Shown here one piece after another: positions 11,035 to 24,649 of a DNA stretch of 64,000 nt; positions within the stretch are counted from its first letter, which is position 1; every line of letters starts with the position of its first letter. The translations under genes were made by a program, and so were the position numbers. Source of the DNA: Nematostella vectensis (taxonomy: Eukaryota; Cnidaria; Anthozoa; Actiniaria; Edwardsiidae); NCBI RefSeq assembly GCF_932526225.1, contig NC_064047.1, positions 6,633,501 through 6,697,500 of the forward strand, read 5' to 3'. The notes beneath the pieces are model-generated. The model had not been told where the DNA came from. It saw only the letters and a list, made by a program, of their open reading frames with translations, and ran no database searches.

Positions 11035-11830
11035 GAGTGTGAATCTAAATTGGGGGGGGGATCTAGTGAATGGAGAGGCTAATTTAAGGTAAAAATTAAG
11101 GGATCTAATATTCTTTCTTTTTACGTTATTGTGAAATTTAGCCTGGAGACGGGGGGGAGGGGTGGGGGCGACTGAATAAAATGTAGGGGGTGGGGATCTA
11201 GGGAAGGGGGGGTCTGGAATCTAAGGGAGTGGGAAAGGCTGGTGGAGTATGAATTTAGGGGCCTTCTTCAGTTATTTTTTTCTCTACCTTTACAAAAAAA
11301 ACTCGGGGGCTGGGAGAGATATATCAATATTTGGGTGACCTCCAAATCCGCTCGGTCAATCTCTTGGAGGCCTGGGTCTAAGGACTTTATAGGATTAGTA
11401 AGGAAAAGATTTGACCAAGCGAGCAAGTTTTGCTTGATAATTTTTGCCGCGAGTCTCAAATTGACAGGATTCAGTATTTTTCACCATGTTCTCTGGAGAT
11501 CAGGGAGCGGGAAAACTTTAGCTCTTCTAAATATGGGCATCTATGCCCATATAAGGCAATACATACGAAGGACACTATCCGTGGGGAATATGTTTGATAG
11601 AGTGAATCTAAAACTTGGGGGGGGGGGGGGGGTGGAGTCTGCATTTAGGGGTTCTTCTGGAATTCTTTTTTACTCTACCTTTATTCAAAATTCTCGGGGG
11701 CTGGGAGAGATGAGTGAATCAAAAACTAGGGGGGGTAGTAGATATAAAATCTAGGGGGTGGGGGTGCTAGATGAATCAGAGTAAGAGGCTTTGGGGGGGG
11801 GGGGGGGTAGAAGGAAGCAGGGAAAGGAAG
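11035..11830 (+). repeat. G-rich block with a direct duplication of about 80 bp
   Basis: Several runs of 7 to 16 guanines (for example near 11051, 11620 and 11795) alternate with gatctaggg/gaatctaa modules. The segment starting tggagtatgaatttaggggc at 11243 recurs near 11632, and both copies run through a tctacctttat/tctacctttac block to ctcgggggctgggagagat. The repeated G-tracts could form quadruplexes; that is inference. Confidence 0.8.
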
Positions 11831-12084
11831 GGAAAACTAGGAGGAAAATAAGCGGAAAGCTATGACTTTGATACTTTACTTACCTACATCTGATATCGAA
11901 CATTGCAGTCTTAGCCATTCTTTAATGACGACACCACTGATTCTCATCTCTTGTGGAAAAAGCATTTTAATGATCATGAATGGAAGAAACGTGTGGGAAA
12001 ACCATACTATTTGATCCATTTTTTACGACGATTAATGAGGCAAATAACGAAAGAAGGAAACAGAGTGGACACCAGGGCGCTCAA

Positions 12085-12540
12085 TAACAAGACCTATAAA
12101 TGTGCTCAAACAGAGTTCGCCTTAGGGGCTGTTGCGAATTTCCTAATTATTGATAAAAGAAAAAAAATGTGATGACTCTTAACAATAAAACCTAGTTTAA
12201 AAATGTGCTAAGGTTTCGGGGCTAGTGGACAATCTTGAAAATAATTGGTTGCGGAAAAGTGTTGTTGACGACAAAATGCACAACGCAGAGGCGGTTACAA
12301 AGGTTTTCTGGGAAGGGGAACATTTGGGCGCATAGTTTTAATGTTAAGCAATATGTCTGAACAACAAATAAACCTAATTTAAAAGAAATTGCTGAACAAC
12401 TCTTGCCTTTTGGGGCAATTTCAAATTATCAAAATAAATGGTAGAGGGAAAAATTGATGTTGGCAAAATGACTCTCAACAGCAAAATCATATAGCTCAAA
12501 TAACTTTTGCCTTGGGAATTGTTTCTAACAATGTAGCTTT
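12085..12540 (+). repeat. Degenerate tandem repeat, roughly 110-150 bp period
   Basis: Modules of the form aacaacaaaacctaatttaa, then tgctcaaa, then cttttgccttggggc, then gttgcgaatttc recur near 12090, 12180, 12365 and 12475 with heavy divergence. The open frame over the first unit has no recognisable domain, so I read this as an old repeat. Confidence 0.55.
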
Positions 12541-12984
12541 TCGTGTAAGGTCGATTTTTAATTTGGAAATATTATTATACAACAGACATTGTGAGGTTTT
12601 CGATATCTTCCAATAAAATCTTAAATTAAATACGAAATAAGCACACTTACCTTTGGTAAATTTAATCAATCAATTAAAGGTAGAATTTCAATAAAGGATT
12701 ATCTTATTTCGTTAGGTTAAATCATCTGCTATCTCGGCTCCAACTTTTCGTAGTGTGCAACTTTGCATGCAACCCTCGATACCCGTACTATGCAAGAGCG
12801 GTCTCACCTTATAGAACTTCCCTGGTTTGTTTGCATTTTATGCATTTTGACAATGCTTCTAGTGCTCATTTTTGCCGTAAGATCCGCTTTGTACACTAAT
12901 GGATAATATGTTTCTGTTTTCGTTACAAAGTCGTCTCATCGATCTCCTGCATTAGCTGTTAAAAACTATTCTAATGGCGGCTTT

Positions 12985-13330
12985 AGTCAGTTGACCGGCA
13001 TTGTATAAAGTATTTTGCCGACAAAAGGGATTCTACATAAACAAGGTTATCGGCGGGCTTGTGACTGCGTCGGTGTATAATGCAACATAAGGTTATAACG
13101 AATGATGAATAGAAACAAAAATCGTATAACATTCGTTTCAGACATTTTTTACTAAAAAAATAAAACCGTAAATGTGCTCTCATTTATCCCATCTTAAGGA
13201 GCTACAAAGACAACAAATAAAATCATCGGTCGGCTTATGACTGCATAGAAAAAGTTATAAATAACGAATAATAAATATATACCAAATTTTGTATCGATAC
13301 AATTACTGTTTCAATTTATTTTTAAACTGC
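12985..13330 (+). repeat. Two-copy diverged repeat of about 180 bp
   Basis: A block with ggttatcggcgggcttgtga, ggttataacgaatgatgaat and a following acattcgtttc motif near 13043-13145 is matched by atcatcggtcggcttatgac and ttataaataacgaataataa near 13220-13320. Both are AT-rich and non-coding. Confidence 0.6.
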
Positions 13331-13443
13331 TCCCTTTTCTTGATTATTTAAATCAAGAAGCAAAATAAAAAAGCACATTATTATCGCCCGACTTTTGATT
13401 GAATTGGTGTTTACACCTATTTTGAAAATAACGTTGCACTCGA

Positions 13444-13645
13444 AAATCAATGTATCGTAGCTCGCAGTGCTTTATGGGTACTGTATAAATGGCTAAAAAC
13501 TTGCATTTGAAAGCCATGTGAATATTCACAAGAACATGAGCAAGAGTTATACAGCTTTTGAAACCTGGGTGTGTTTTGATTTACGCTTATTTGTTGTTTA
13601 CTTGATACCCATGATATACGACACAGTGACTTGTCGTAAATCATC
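13444..13645. mobile_element. MITE, family A (CATGGGTA-type), eroded copy
   Basis: The left end atgtatcgtagctcgcagtg with ctttatgggtac, and the core cttttgaaacctgggtgtg then gatttacgcttatttgttgt, match the family A copy at 26887-27130. The right arm is diverged. Family C sequence follows directly. Confidence 0.65.
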
Positions 13646-13659
13646 TTTCATCATAAAAC

Positions 13660-13790
13660 GAATGGAGGGACTTAAAGATGGCGAATCAAGCCGCCATTTT
13701 ATGCTCCTGCTCAATGGCGAGTCACAGGAATCGATTTCCATCGGCTAATTCAAGTTAGCCAAGATATTTTCAATCAAATATCGTCATATA
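13660..13790. mobile_element. MITE, family C (TTGAATTAGCCGATGGAAAT), partial
   Basis: The right arm reads atttccatcggctaattcaa followed by agatattttcaatcaaatat, the inverted match of the left arm seen at 23560-23620 and 49384-49460. The left arm is diverged. The interior carries aatggcg/cgccattt motifs shared by the family. Confidence 0.65.
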
Positions 13791-14734
13791 AAATATACAT
13801 ATACATATGAGACTACATTCGTAGATTGTTATTTTGTTTACTTATTAGTCATTTAGTTTACTTGCAAATAAACCGCTGCATTTCAAATGATAAACAATAA
13901 CAAAGGAGTAGGTGATCGACATTCTTTAACTATTTTTTTTTAATACTGCGGTTTCCAATGTTCTACGAACTCTCGTCAACAATTTCCAACAGCTTAACCG
14001 CTTTCTCGCTTCTATCAATGAAACTAACGTAATGAACTAAGTGCTTTTTGCTTGGTCAGCGATGTTGTGATTAAAAAACCATTTCAGTGCTGGCTACTGA
14101 AAACGCTTAAAGGATTTTTTGAATGATTGGAGGCAGAGGGCGTTTTACGGAGCTGTTTGTTGTAACCGCTGTAAAAACCTCGTTCTGTGCTCTGGCGTCT
14201 ATTCGTACCAATCACAACGGATATAGTTCTTGGAAATTATACGGCCTAGCGTTGTTTATGACACTTTGACGTCACCGTGACGTCACCCGTTTATTATAAG
14301 AGGTCCAACTGTTTTGGCGTCCTAGCTTCACGTTGGTCTTATTGCTTTATTGAAAGATCAAGAATTCTTGCCGCCAGTCTTAAACAAAAAAAGTGGTTCA
14401 AGCTGTGAAAGATATGAATAAAGTTTGCAACATTTGTTCGATTTTGTTTAAGAGGGCTCATTTCACATTCGTTTTCAGTCACTCGTGCACCCTGTGATTT
14501 TCGTTGTCGAGTGGCCATTTCGCAGTTACGACCGCCAACCAATAAAAGAGCGCCGAAAAGCATAAGGCGTCACAAGAAAGCAGACGATAGATACATGCGC
14601 ACTTACGCACTAAATCAACAACAACAAGAAACTAGACCCTACGCGCAGGGTTGACTGGGATACCTGAGATCTGCAACTTGTTTGTGTGACATATATGGCA
14701 TGAAAGATTTTACTGCCTACTTTTGATATAATAA

Positions 14735-14738
<4 letters not shown>

Positions 14739-14785
<47 letters not shown>
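14739..14785. repeat. (TA)n microsatellite
   Basis: An uninterrupted alternating at run of about 47 bases, directly readable in the sequence. Confidence 0.98.
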
Positions 14786-14789
<4 letters not shown>

Positions 14790-16770
14790 TGTTATTTATT
14801 GTAAATGCCATATCACAGCACCTCTTCAGGTGTGGGGTGGACTCGAGGTGTGCTCCATGAAAGTAGACAGGGCTGATTGTCTTATCTTCAAATACTATCC
14901 CCACATCAGAGTTAGCACCGAAATAAGATTAGGGAAAGCTGAGAATGTGTTTTAAAATTGTTATTTCTTAAACATTTCTTTGGTTCACTGCCCTCAATGT
15001 GCTATCACTTAGGGGTACAAGTAAACAACAACATTTATTTATTTTGAAGTCAAATGAGAGGGCTATAGAATATGCAGACTTGATTGAAATTTATAGAGCA
15101 TAAACATATTTTCAACATCAACAGCACTACAAAAATATTACAAATCTCTAGATTTTATTGAAAATGTTCCATAAAAATAAAATGACATTCAATGGAGATA
15201 AAGGTATTTCAGGGAAATAATAAAACTTGAGCTTATCTAAAGGAAGCACCAAAGTACCAAAATAATTTTCATAGATTTAAGTACATATTTTACACTTACA
15301 TGACTTACAACACCTATGCTGTACTTTATTAAAATCGATATGGTTAAAATAATGACATTCAATGAGAGAGATCAAGATATTTTATAGTAAGAAAATAAAA
15401 TTCATCTTAGGGTAGCCGGTCAAGTGTCCAATGTAAAATAGATTCATCGACAAAGCGATTAGTAGCAGACGATCTCCATCAATTGTTTCAAACTACTTCC
15501 ACTTTAAAATAGATTAAGCAATCAAGGTAAATACCTCGAGTCCATTCATGAGTGTCCAGAGCACATTTAATTACGTCTTGAAGTAAAGCAGTACGAGTCT
15601 AAAGCAGTCAGCACTTAACTTACTAATTCTTATCTTGAGCCGCGTTTCTCGCACTCGGGTCGCAAGTGTAAACACGAGTAAATGCAGCGAAATCAATCCA
15701 AGCTGAGAGGATTTTCCAAAATAACTTGGTAGAAATTGAGGCTATGGTTAAATATGCAGTTATTAAACCGCAAATCGGGCCTTCAACTGCACAAATAACA
15801 TGGATCTGAGAGCTGGAATCTAAAATTCAAGATGGCGGCCATGACACAGTTTTAAATTATGCAAAAGTTTTTGGAAACTAAGCGTTGCGATGACGTAGGA
15901 CAGTAGGCTGGATACTTCGTGTAAGAAAAAGGCTTTACTAAGGTCTTCTAAATAAGAAGTATCGCCTGTGGCGCAAGGGTTCTTGGGAATTGCATTGTGC
16001 AAATCGCGAGACGACAGAAAAAAAAACAGTTGCATTTTATGACTGGGCTACCACAGGTATCCCAGTAACTATTTGAACTTCGTGGCGAAGATATCGCGTA
16101 TCGATATGTTTCAAGAGAAATTGACAGGTTCAATACGTTTGTTAGTGTGCGATTTCAGTAATGTTGTGTAATGTTGTACATGACACTACACTGTAATTCA
16201 GACTTTTGTCTCTGAGAGTGTCGTTATAAACTATTATTCCTATTCCTATTACTAATATTGCTATTGTTGTTATAGTTTTATTGTCATTGTTATTGTTGTT
16301 GCAGTGAAAAGTAGTACGGTTCTAGAATAGCCTCGCCTAGCCTGCATGAACGACCGTAGGAGCCTGAGGCGAGGGTCGTGTAAGGTGCTTCAATCTACTT
16401 ATCTATGATTCACATGTTTCAAAAACTTGAGTTTTTACGTAATCGGAATGCTTAAGAGCGCCTCCTTCTCTTGTATAATTTTGTGCAATAGGGCCTTGGG
16501 GCTCGCGTGATGATTTCCAAAAGCTTTACCACGCATTGCCGTCATACTAAAAAAAGCTACGCGGGGAACTCGGCACAACGCTGTGAATTGTTTGTTCATT
16601 CGTGTTCTTAAAGTGAATACGTAATTTTGGGGAAAAGCCCTTAAAATGTTTATCTAATGAAGGAAACAGGAATGTCGTTTATTGTGAGCTTATGATCATT
16701 TAGTCAGTAAAGGTTCGAGAAACTCACGTAACAATCGAGAAAAAAAACAACAATGCTTTTGATTATACAA

Positions 16771-16788
16771 AACACACACACACACACA
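16771..16788. repeat. (CA)n microsatellite
   Basis: A run of about nine ca dinucleotides, directly readable. Confidence 0.95.
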
Positions 16789-17775
16789 GAAATCATCATT
16801 TGCGAGTAATTATGATATGCAACAAAAAGATTACAAGGTTCGAAAATATGGTTATTTTATCAGCAAATTTGAGCAACAAACTTATTTATTGCTCTTGTTG
16901 AACAAGGCTTAAAACCGTATATTATTATTTCGAAGTTTTATTCAAAAAAAGGCCGATGTATGTTTTCAATTTTCGATACAAAATACCCAAATAGTCGTGA
17001 TCTTGAAAAAACACATGATACATCAAACACTCAAATTTGACAAATTCGAATTTACTTGTTACAGTTTCTAAATGTAAGAGTGACCAAAATCTCCTTGCTA
17101 CTAACGGGGGATGAGGGGACTACGCACGTACGGATTAACCTAGGTTAACAGACTATTGTACCTGAACTCGCTAACTCCTGTAAAAATCATACACACTGCA
17201 CTTAATATTGCATAATAATATCGAAGCCTTTCAAAAAGCTTTGGCCTCTAAACAAAAAGTGCAAACACAATCAACAAATGCTGCTTGGATAAAGAAAAGA
17301 AGAAAGAAAAATACTCACTCAGACAGCCAGCAAATCCTTTTGATGGTGTTTGTTCGGGTAAGGGGAGTTAATGGTAGGCAGGAGATTAGCTACGTCAGTC
17401 CAGTCTCAACACTCAGTATGTGATCATCCTTAATCGTTCTGGTTTTCTCAAGTTCAATTATATTTTTTTCTATATGATAACAAAATTATTTATTTGAGTA
17501 ATCACTTAAAGGGTCTGACAGAGCCCATGATGTCAAAACAACCCCCCCCCCCCAAAAAAAAAAAAAAAATACACGACTCTAAAATACCCAAATACCGGGT
17601 CAGTAAGCAGCTCTTCCAAGCTGCAATTTGATTTTGGGCAAATCAACAATATATGCACCTCGACACAAAGAACGAGAAGAATAGAGAAAAAAGAACTCCT
17701 TTGACTCCTTTGTAAAGCAAAGACAATAGGAGACAAAGCAACTGCGTACTTACTCAAAATACCTAGACTTCTACG

Positions 17776-19025
17776 TGTAAGGGTAGGGACTGTGTTGAAA
17801 GGTAAGGGCTGGGTTCGTTACTAAATGCAAGGGTAGTAATTCAAAGTGCAAGGTTAGGGTTTGGGTCTGTTGGATGCTCAAGGATAAGGATTGGGTTTAT
17901 GTCTAGGAGTAAGACTGGGTTCATTTCTAAGTGCAAGGACTCTGTTGAATGCTCAAGGATAAGGATTGGATTTATGTCTAGGGGTAAGACTGGGTTCATT
18001 TCTAAGTGCAAAGACTCTGTTGAATGCTCAAGGATAAGGATTGGGTTTATGTCTAGAGGTAAGACTGGGTTTATTTCTAAGTGCAAGTACTCTGTTGAAT
18101 GCTCAAGGATGAGGATTGGGTTTATGTCTAGGGGTAAGACGGGGTTCATTTCTAAGTGTAAGGGTAAGGACTGTATTGAATACTCAAAGATAAGGATTGG
18201 GTTTATGTCTAGGGGTAAGACGGGGTTCATTTCTAAGTGTAAGGGTAAGGAATGTATTAAATGCTTAAGGATAAGGATTGGGTTTATGTCTAGGGGTAAG
18301 ACGGGGTTCATTTCTAAGTGTAAGGGTAAGGACTGTATTGAATACTCAAAGATAAGGATTGGGTTTATGTCTAGGGGTAAGACGGGGTTCATTTCTAAGT
18401 GTAAGGGTAAGGACTGTATTGAATACTCAAAGAAAAGGATTGGGTTTATGTCTAGGGGTAAGACGGGGTTCATTTCTAAGTGTAAGGGTAAGGAATGTAT
18501 TGAATGCTTAAGGATAAGGATTGGGTTTATGTCTAGGGGTAAGACTGGGTTCATTTCTAAGTGTAAGGGTAAGGACTGTGTTAAATACTTAAGGATAAGG
18601 ATTGGGTTTATGTTTAGGGGTAAGACTGGGTTCATTTCTAAGTGTAAGGGTAAGGACTGTGTTAAATACTTAAGGATAAGGATTGGGTTTATGTCTAGGG
18701 GTAAGACTGGGTTCATTTCTAAGTGTAAGGGTAAGGACTGTGTTAAATACTTAAGGATAAGGATTGGGTTTATGTTTAGGGGTAAGACTGGGTTCATTTC
18801 TAAAGGGTAAGGACTGTATTGAATGCTTAAGGATAAGGACTCGTGGGTTTATGTCTAAAGGTAAGACGGGATTCATTTCTAAGTAGAAGGGTAATGACTG
18901 TGTTGAATGCTTAAGGATATTAGTATTGGGTTTATGTTTAGGGGTAAGTCTGGGTTCATTTCTACGTGCAAGCGTAAGGACGGTGTTAAATACTTAAGGT
19001 TGAATTTTCAGGGGTAAGGCTCAGG
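17776..19025 (+). repeat. 75/81-bp minisatellite, stop-free on both strands
   Basis: About 14 tandem units each contain gggtttatgtctaggggtaa, gacggggttcatttctaagt and ggataaggattggg. Early units are 75 bp; later ones carry an extra gggtaa block and are 81 bp. Because both lengths are multiples of three, long open frames arise on both strands (about 300 codons each). The plus-strand reading repeats IGFMSRGKTGFISKCKGKDC and the minus reading repeats MNPVLPLDINPILI. Neither has a signal peptide, a known fold or splice context, so I do not call a gene. Units diverge at both ends of the array. Confidence 0.95.
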
Positions 19026-22000
19026 AGCTTAAAGCAAAAACCTGGCCGAAAAGCCTCGACGATATCTGCGTTACAAATCGATGTCCAAGTACGCAATAGA
19101 AAGATTTAGGTTAAGGTTAGCATTGCATTTTGCGGTTATTCTATCCGACAACATAATGAGATACAAGTGCATCCTATAAGCTTTTAATATTGTTCTTGAG
19201 GGCAGGTATTCCATTTTCTCGTTAACGTCTAATGCACCAGTTCCGCCGCGCAAGTAAACACAGAAACGAACTCTGCTTAAAAATATACATCATTTACTAA
19301 TGAGAAAGTTTTGAAAGGCTTTGGCAAATAGAAATATATGGTTGCCATTTCCTCTACTGTTCCTACAAAAGAGGGTGTTTACAATTGTTGCAAGTACTTG
19401 ACTAATCATTTTGACAACACATGTTTCCTTTTTTTTCCATTAAATCTTGGATATAATTTTCAAACGTTCATCATTAGGTGATACTGATCAAAATGCACAA
19501 CGAAAAATGCCCACCAATCTCCTTCCAAGGGCCCAAGAAGGGTAAACTTATCAAGGTAATTTATCGAGGGAAATAGATAAATACGAAATCCCCTTTCAAG
19601 CTAACCTACCTTTGTTCGTGCGATTGATACGCGAATGAAAAGATCTGATATTATTCTCACGTCAATCGATGTACGTGCAACGGTTAAGATATCTTAATGT
19701 TATAAAACGAAACATATAACACGGAAGACACGATAGGAAACTTCGATGCTCTTATTAACCCGCCACTATAGATACACTTCAAGATTTTACAAAACTGTGT
19801 AATGTTTAGAATGTTATACACCCTAGTGACAATTTAAAATTTAAACGCACATGCTGTGAGCGGGTATGTAAGTAAAAAAGATCAACAACATTTTTAGCAA
19901 AACTAGAAAATTGCTTCAGTTATACTCCTGTGTCTCCAAATAACATTTGCCAGCAAAATGTGTCACTGATAAGGAGTCTAGCTTTCAGGGAGGGTTTTAG
20001 GTCTGGTTATTTCATGAGGAAAATACGTTATGGCTTCTAGGGCTTGTGGAATAATATATCAAAATTCTATTATATTCCACGTAGAACCCTTCTATAAAAA
20101 AAAAAATCCCCGATTAATTCAACCGCCATTTTCTTTAATTTGACAGTTCCTTGTGCAGTTATGTATTCGTGGTATAATCTATCTTCTCAAAAGCAAAATT
20201 TTATATTATTTTAGAAGATTAGAATCGGTAACCAATATAACATTCAAAAGAAATCAGCTCCCGCATGGATTACGTGCTTCCAATACGCTAATTACTAAAA
20301 ATTAGCTATCGCATTTAAGGAGAAATTTCCCAAGGGAACTCTCCGAAAAAGTGGATATGGGGATACCCGCCACTCAAATTACCCAATTGTAATGCAAATA
20401 ATCAATTTATCACTCCATAAAGCAAACAGCTTGTACTTTTTTTAATATCTTATAAAAAAGGGAACCGGTTTGAGAGAATTTGCAATAAAATATCAAGGAC
20501 AAAAGATGAGGCTCAGATAATGATTTAAAGAGGTCGTCGAGTGCTAGGCAGGTGTAGCTGAGAGAACTTCACGGCTCTAAACAGCAGCTGACCAAACGAT
20601 ACGACTAACGCCCAACGCAGAGATGGAAACAGAAAGATAAGCTTTAGCCGAACACCTTTCCTTTCGCAACAAATAAAGAACCTAGCAACCAAGTAACACT
20701 TAAACCAACCAACACCATGCAAACTTAAATCGATGACCATGTCAAAAATACTATGAAAAATATTCAATGGTATTTTTTATCTCGTGTTTTCAAAGCAAAT
20801 AAAACTAGATAATCGTCGATCGTCACGATGACAAGCTATCATTAATGTAATAGTCGTGTTTTTTTCCTAGTAAAAATAAATGACAGACACAAATGATCTG
20901 AAATTTGACTGTAAGTGCACGAATTTACGCTTTCCGGCATACTTCCCCATTGATGTTCTATTATAATTTTCATTAATGTTTTGTTGGCAAAGAAGTTAGG
21001 TGTATATTACCAATGTAGAAATTAAAGGCTTGGAAACTCCGCGACTTTTTTTTTTTAAATGGCCTTTAAGTCCGGCAGTATTATCATTTGTTGATAAGTA
21101 CTACACAAATGGCAAATAGAAAAAATCAATAGCTAATTTGTATAATAATATAATCACGGGAGTAGCGGACTGCGAATTAAAATATATTCAATAGGCTACG
21201 CATACCTCGTTTTGCTGCATCTATTTTCAGTTTTTGGGAAGTTTTCACATCCAAGTAAAAGGTCTTCCTCGCCAATTTAGCGTCTATACATGGAACTAAC
21301 ACATCTAGCGAGAGGGGGATATATAAAACCCGCATTTATGACGTAAAATTTTAGATATGTAAATGAACACACGAGGCAGATGATCTAACAAGGCTTTCCA
21401 CCAATCAGAGGCGCTGGAATCAATTAATTGAAATAGGGAGTGAAAGTAGGAGTGGGAGTAAATCATGCGAGAGGGTAGAAAGAATAGAATGCTTCCGAAA
21501 GGTCTGTCGCAACCAAGAGAGGAGTTAAAAAAATGAGAGAGAAAATGAGCACATAACAATATCAGGTCCAATCCTTCCGTCAATGTTTAATTATCAGTTT
21601 AGGAAATTGGAGTTGTCAGGGTACTAGGGAAACTTTTATAGGAAGCTTAGAAAGAACCCGTAACAATGTTGTTCTGTGATGTGGTATGCCCTATCGATTT
21701 GATTTTTAATGTTTTTGTTATTAAATCAGTCACGGCTTTTTTCGCGTGCCCGGAATCACAGTTATGTCGAATTATACTGCGGTGTTTGCTATCAAATTTA
21801 GAGCTTGACAACATGTTTGGATGAAACACGCTATTTTGAGTAATGAAACGCTTACCAGCTTATCGTTACGCTGTTATGAGGAATTATTCTAGGGTAAGCA
21901 CAAAGCCAGAGCTCAATTACATGTATGAATGAGGAAAATCATGTTTAGAAAAACTTATAAAACTTTTACCAGCATTTCGTTACTTGAAGTTTTAAAGATA

Positions 22001-22199
22001 AAAAAAACAATTTTATAAATAAAAACAGACTTAGCACTTAAAGTTCACAGTCTTTTCTTCACAGAATAAAAAAAGTGAAAGGAAGGAAAAGTTTATACAC
22101 GTGTTAACAACTGATAAAATGTATATAATTCTGAAAAATTAAAAGAGGGAAACACAAAGAGGGGGCAGCGAGGAATTTGATCACGGTAAGCATATGACT

Positions 22200-22203
<4 letters not shown>

Positions 22204-22235
<32 letters not shown>
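22204..22235. repeat. Poly-A/T tract of about 32 bases
   Basis: Uninterrupted adenines. It could be the tail of a retroposed sequence, but no tRNA-like or LINE-like sequence was recognised beside it. Confidence 0.9.
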
Positions 22236-22236
<1 letters not shown>

Positions 22237-23519
22237 AGGAAAATACCCGTAGCGATCCGTAGCGAAGTTGAATAAAAAAAATGAAACAAAAATAGAACCA
22301 CATGTAGAAATAAGAGTTTGAATGAGATGGATGATAACATATAAGTTAAATTGATAAAAATACACGGGTATGATTAATGATCCCCCAATATTTATTTATT
22401 TAATTTCTTTAATGTTTACCAATTACCCTGTTTCCGAAACACTTTATAAAAGCAGCTATAGATAAGATGTGATTAATGGCCTTTACAAAATATTGAAAAT
22501 AAATTAGTTGGTTATTAGCGCTTCGCGTTGACGTTAATTCTAGCATAACGTTTTAAAAACGTAAAGAAATAAAAAGCAAAGCGAGAGGTGCGTTGGAAAA
22601 TGCTAATGTGAAAATTTTTCTTAAAGATTTATTTGTAAAGTTCAAAAACAAAGTATATAATAAATTTTACTGCTAATCAATTTTCGTCAGCTTTTTATCA
22701 AATCCCACGTTAAGAGTTTTTAACAATTCAATTGGTTATTAACCAGACAGCTAGAGATAATTTACATTTAACGTGCGTCATTTATTATTTTGAGTACTTC
22801 TTCGTAAGCGAATAAACTTTCACGTAAAATCCATTGGCAATAAGTAAACTTGTATATTGGAAAGTGCGGAAATGTTTCCTGAATAAAAAGTTATGAACGT
22901 GGCAAAAAAAATTCTAAATTATGTTAGAAGATTGTTATTTGGGGATTTCTTTAATTTTTTTCTTCCAACAATGAATAGCAGGAATAATAAGAAGGCGTAG
23001 GTGAAGCACGGGCTCTTTACCGTTAGAAAAAAAAAGAATAGCTAATCTACCAATTGGACATGAATTATTACTATAATTAAAAAAAACACACAAATATATT
23101 TGTATATATAACCAAAAGGCAAAAACAGAAATAAATAATATGTAGGGGGAAATCGAATAACAGTATTTAATTGATTTCATTATCGATTATATTTGATATC
23201 TAACTTTTTGAAGGTGCTTTTCGGGAGGTTTTGATACTTCTTCCAGTTCGATTTTATTTTAGTGTAAATGTACCTCCAAAACCTAAACATGGACAATTCA
23301 CCAAACTATGAAAAAACATGCTGGTGTTGTTTCAAGCCTTGAGTCTAGACAAGGGGCAATTATGTTGTCACAGTTTTGAGGTCAGCGGCTCGTTACCGGG
23401 CAAATATGATGTCTAAAACAATCGAATCCTCTGCAGGATCGTGTTAAATTGCATGGCCGAATGTCGATCAACCACTCCTGTTATTGTTTATAATTGAAAA
23501 CAACGGTTTATTTACAAGA

Positions 23520-23680
23520 AAACGTTCAAATAACAGAATATATATGAAGTCTGATACCACATTGACCATATTTGATTGGAAATATTTTGTTTACTGGCTT
23601 GAATTAGCCGATGGAAATGGATGCTTTGTGTGACTCAGTATTGAGTGGGAGCATTCAAATGGCGGCGTGATTAGCCTTTT
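23520..23680. mobile_element. MITE, family C, left-arm relic
   Basis: The sequence atatgaagtctgatacca then attttgtttactggcttgaa and ttagccgatggaaatggatg matches the left arm of the fuller copy at 49384-49600. No clear right arm remains. Confidence 0.65.
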
Positions 23681-24649
23681 TTCATACGTGAGCAGATCCA
23701 TGGACATAACACAAAACATTGGCTTAAGAACAACGGGAACTCGCACGACATCTCGGGAATTGTGAAACAGAGTCTTGCCCTCCGAGTGTGTGTAATTATT
23801 AAGTGGTTTGTTTAGAAAAAAGGGTTATTAAAACGGCACGCGATAACGTGAGGTTGGCCATGACTCCAGACATGCTTCCTCATATCTTTTGCTTTTTTCA
23901 TACTGTCAAAAATAGCACTTCAAGTGCCATGAATTATTGTGTTACACAAGATATCAATTGATATCAAGATCTCAAATGATACAATAGTATTTTTGTATGT
24001 TTTCTTTTAAGAATACGCTATGAAAACGTTGTTTTTGGAAGAAACATCCGCGGTAATTAAACCAAAACTAAATTATTTCTTTTCAGAATTGTGGATGTTA
24101 CTTTGGGGTGTTTTTCTGAATATTTCAAAACAGCACGTCTTTGCGATTCTTAACGTGTACAGTAATTCCCCACATAACAAGAACCTGAAATAAAGAACCA
24201 TTTAAGGCTAAAATTTGGTATTTTATACACCATTTATACCTTACAGTAAATGTATAATATAATATAATTGTTAAAAAATGTTTAGAATAACCTTGTAAAA
24301 AGCAGGTTCTTATAGTTTTTGGTGTATGGTTTTTATTCTTCTGGTTCACGAACACGACAATTTGGGCTTTTTGTATTTATTCGTTTGGGAGCATAAAATA
24401 GCGGTGTGATCGGGCTTCTTTAAACGGCTTCCATTATTCAAAATCCAATCACGCCACCTCTTCACAAGGCGCGGACCAATCATAAAGCAACAAATATAAT
24501 TTTGGGTACGCAGAATATTAAAAATCGCAGTAATAATAGTACAATGGTACATGGTCAACGAATGTAAGAATATCATTTTTTTGCTTTTTTGATGCTTACC
24601 TATTGTTTCAGTCATACAACTACAGTTCAAGCGTTAAATTAAAGCTGTA

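Larger units (their letters stand above)
13800..17775. other. Intergenic DNA with simple repeats, no supported gene
   Basis: Contains the TA and CA microsatellites listed separately and a short palindromic GC-rich element near 16328-16380 (cctcgcctagcctgcatgaa and a later cctgaggcgaggg). No exon could be supported. Two nearby TGACGTCA-like motifs (tgacgtcaccgtgacgtcac near 14268) are CRE-like and could mark a regulatory site, but no gene start adjoins them. Confidence 0.4.

Noticed and set aside
11242-11754. Plus-strand 170-residue frame
   Set aside because: It spans a G-run and the direct duplication of the G-rich block; glycine runs come from poly-G. Not a gene.
17841-18810. 303- and 318-residue frames on both strands as genes
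   Set aside because: They mirror one minisatellite whose period is a multiple of three. I kept it as a repeat and listed the coding question as a finding.
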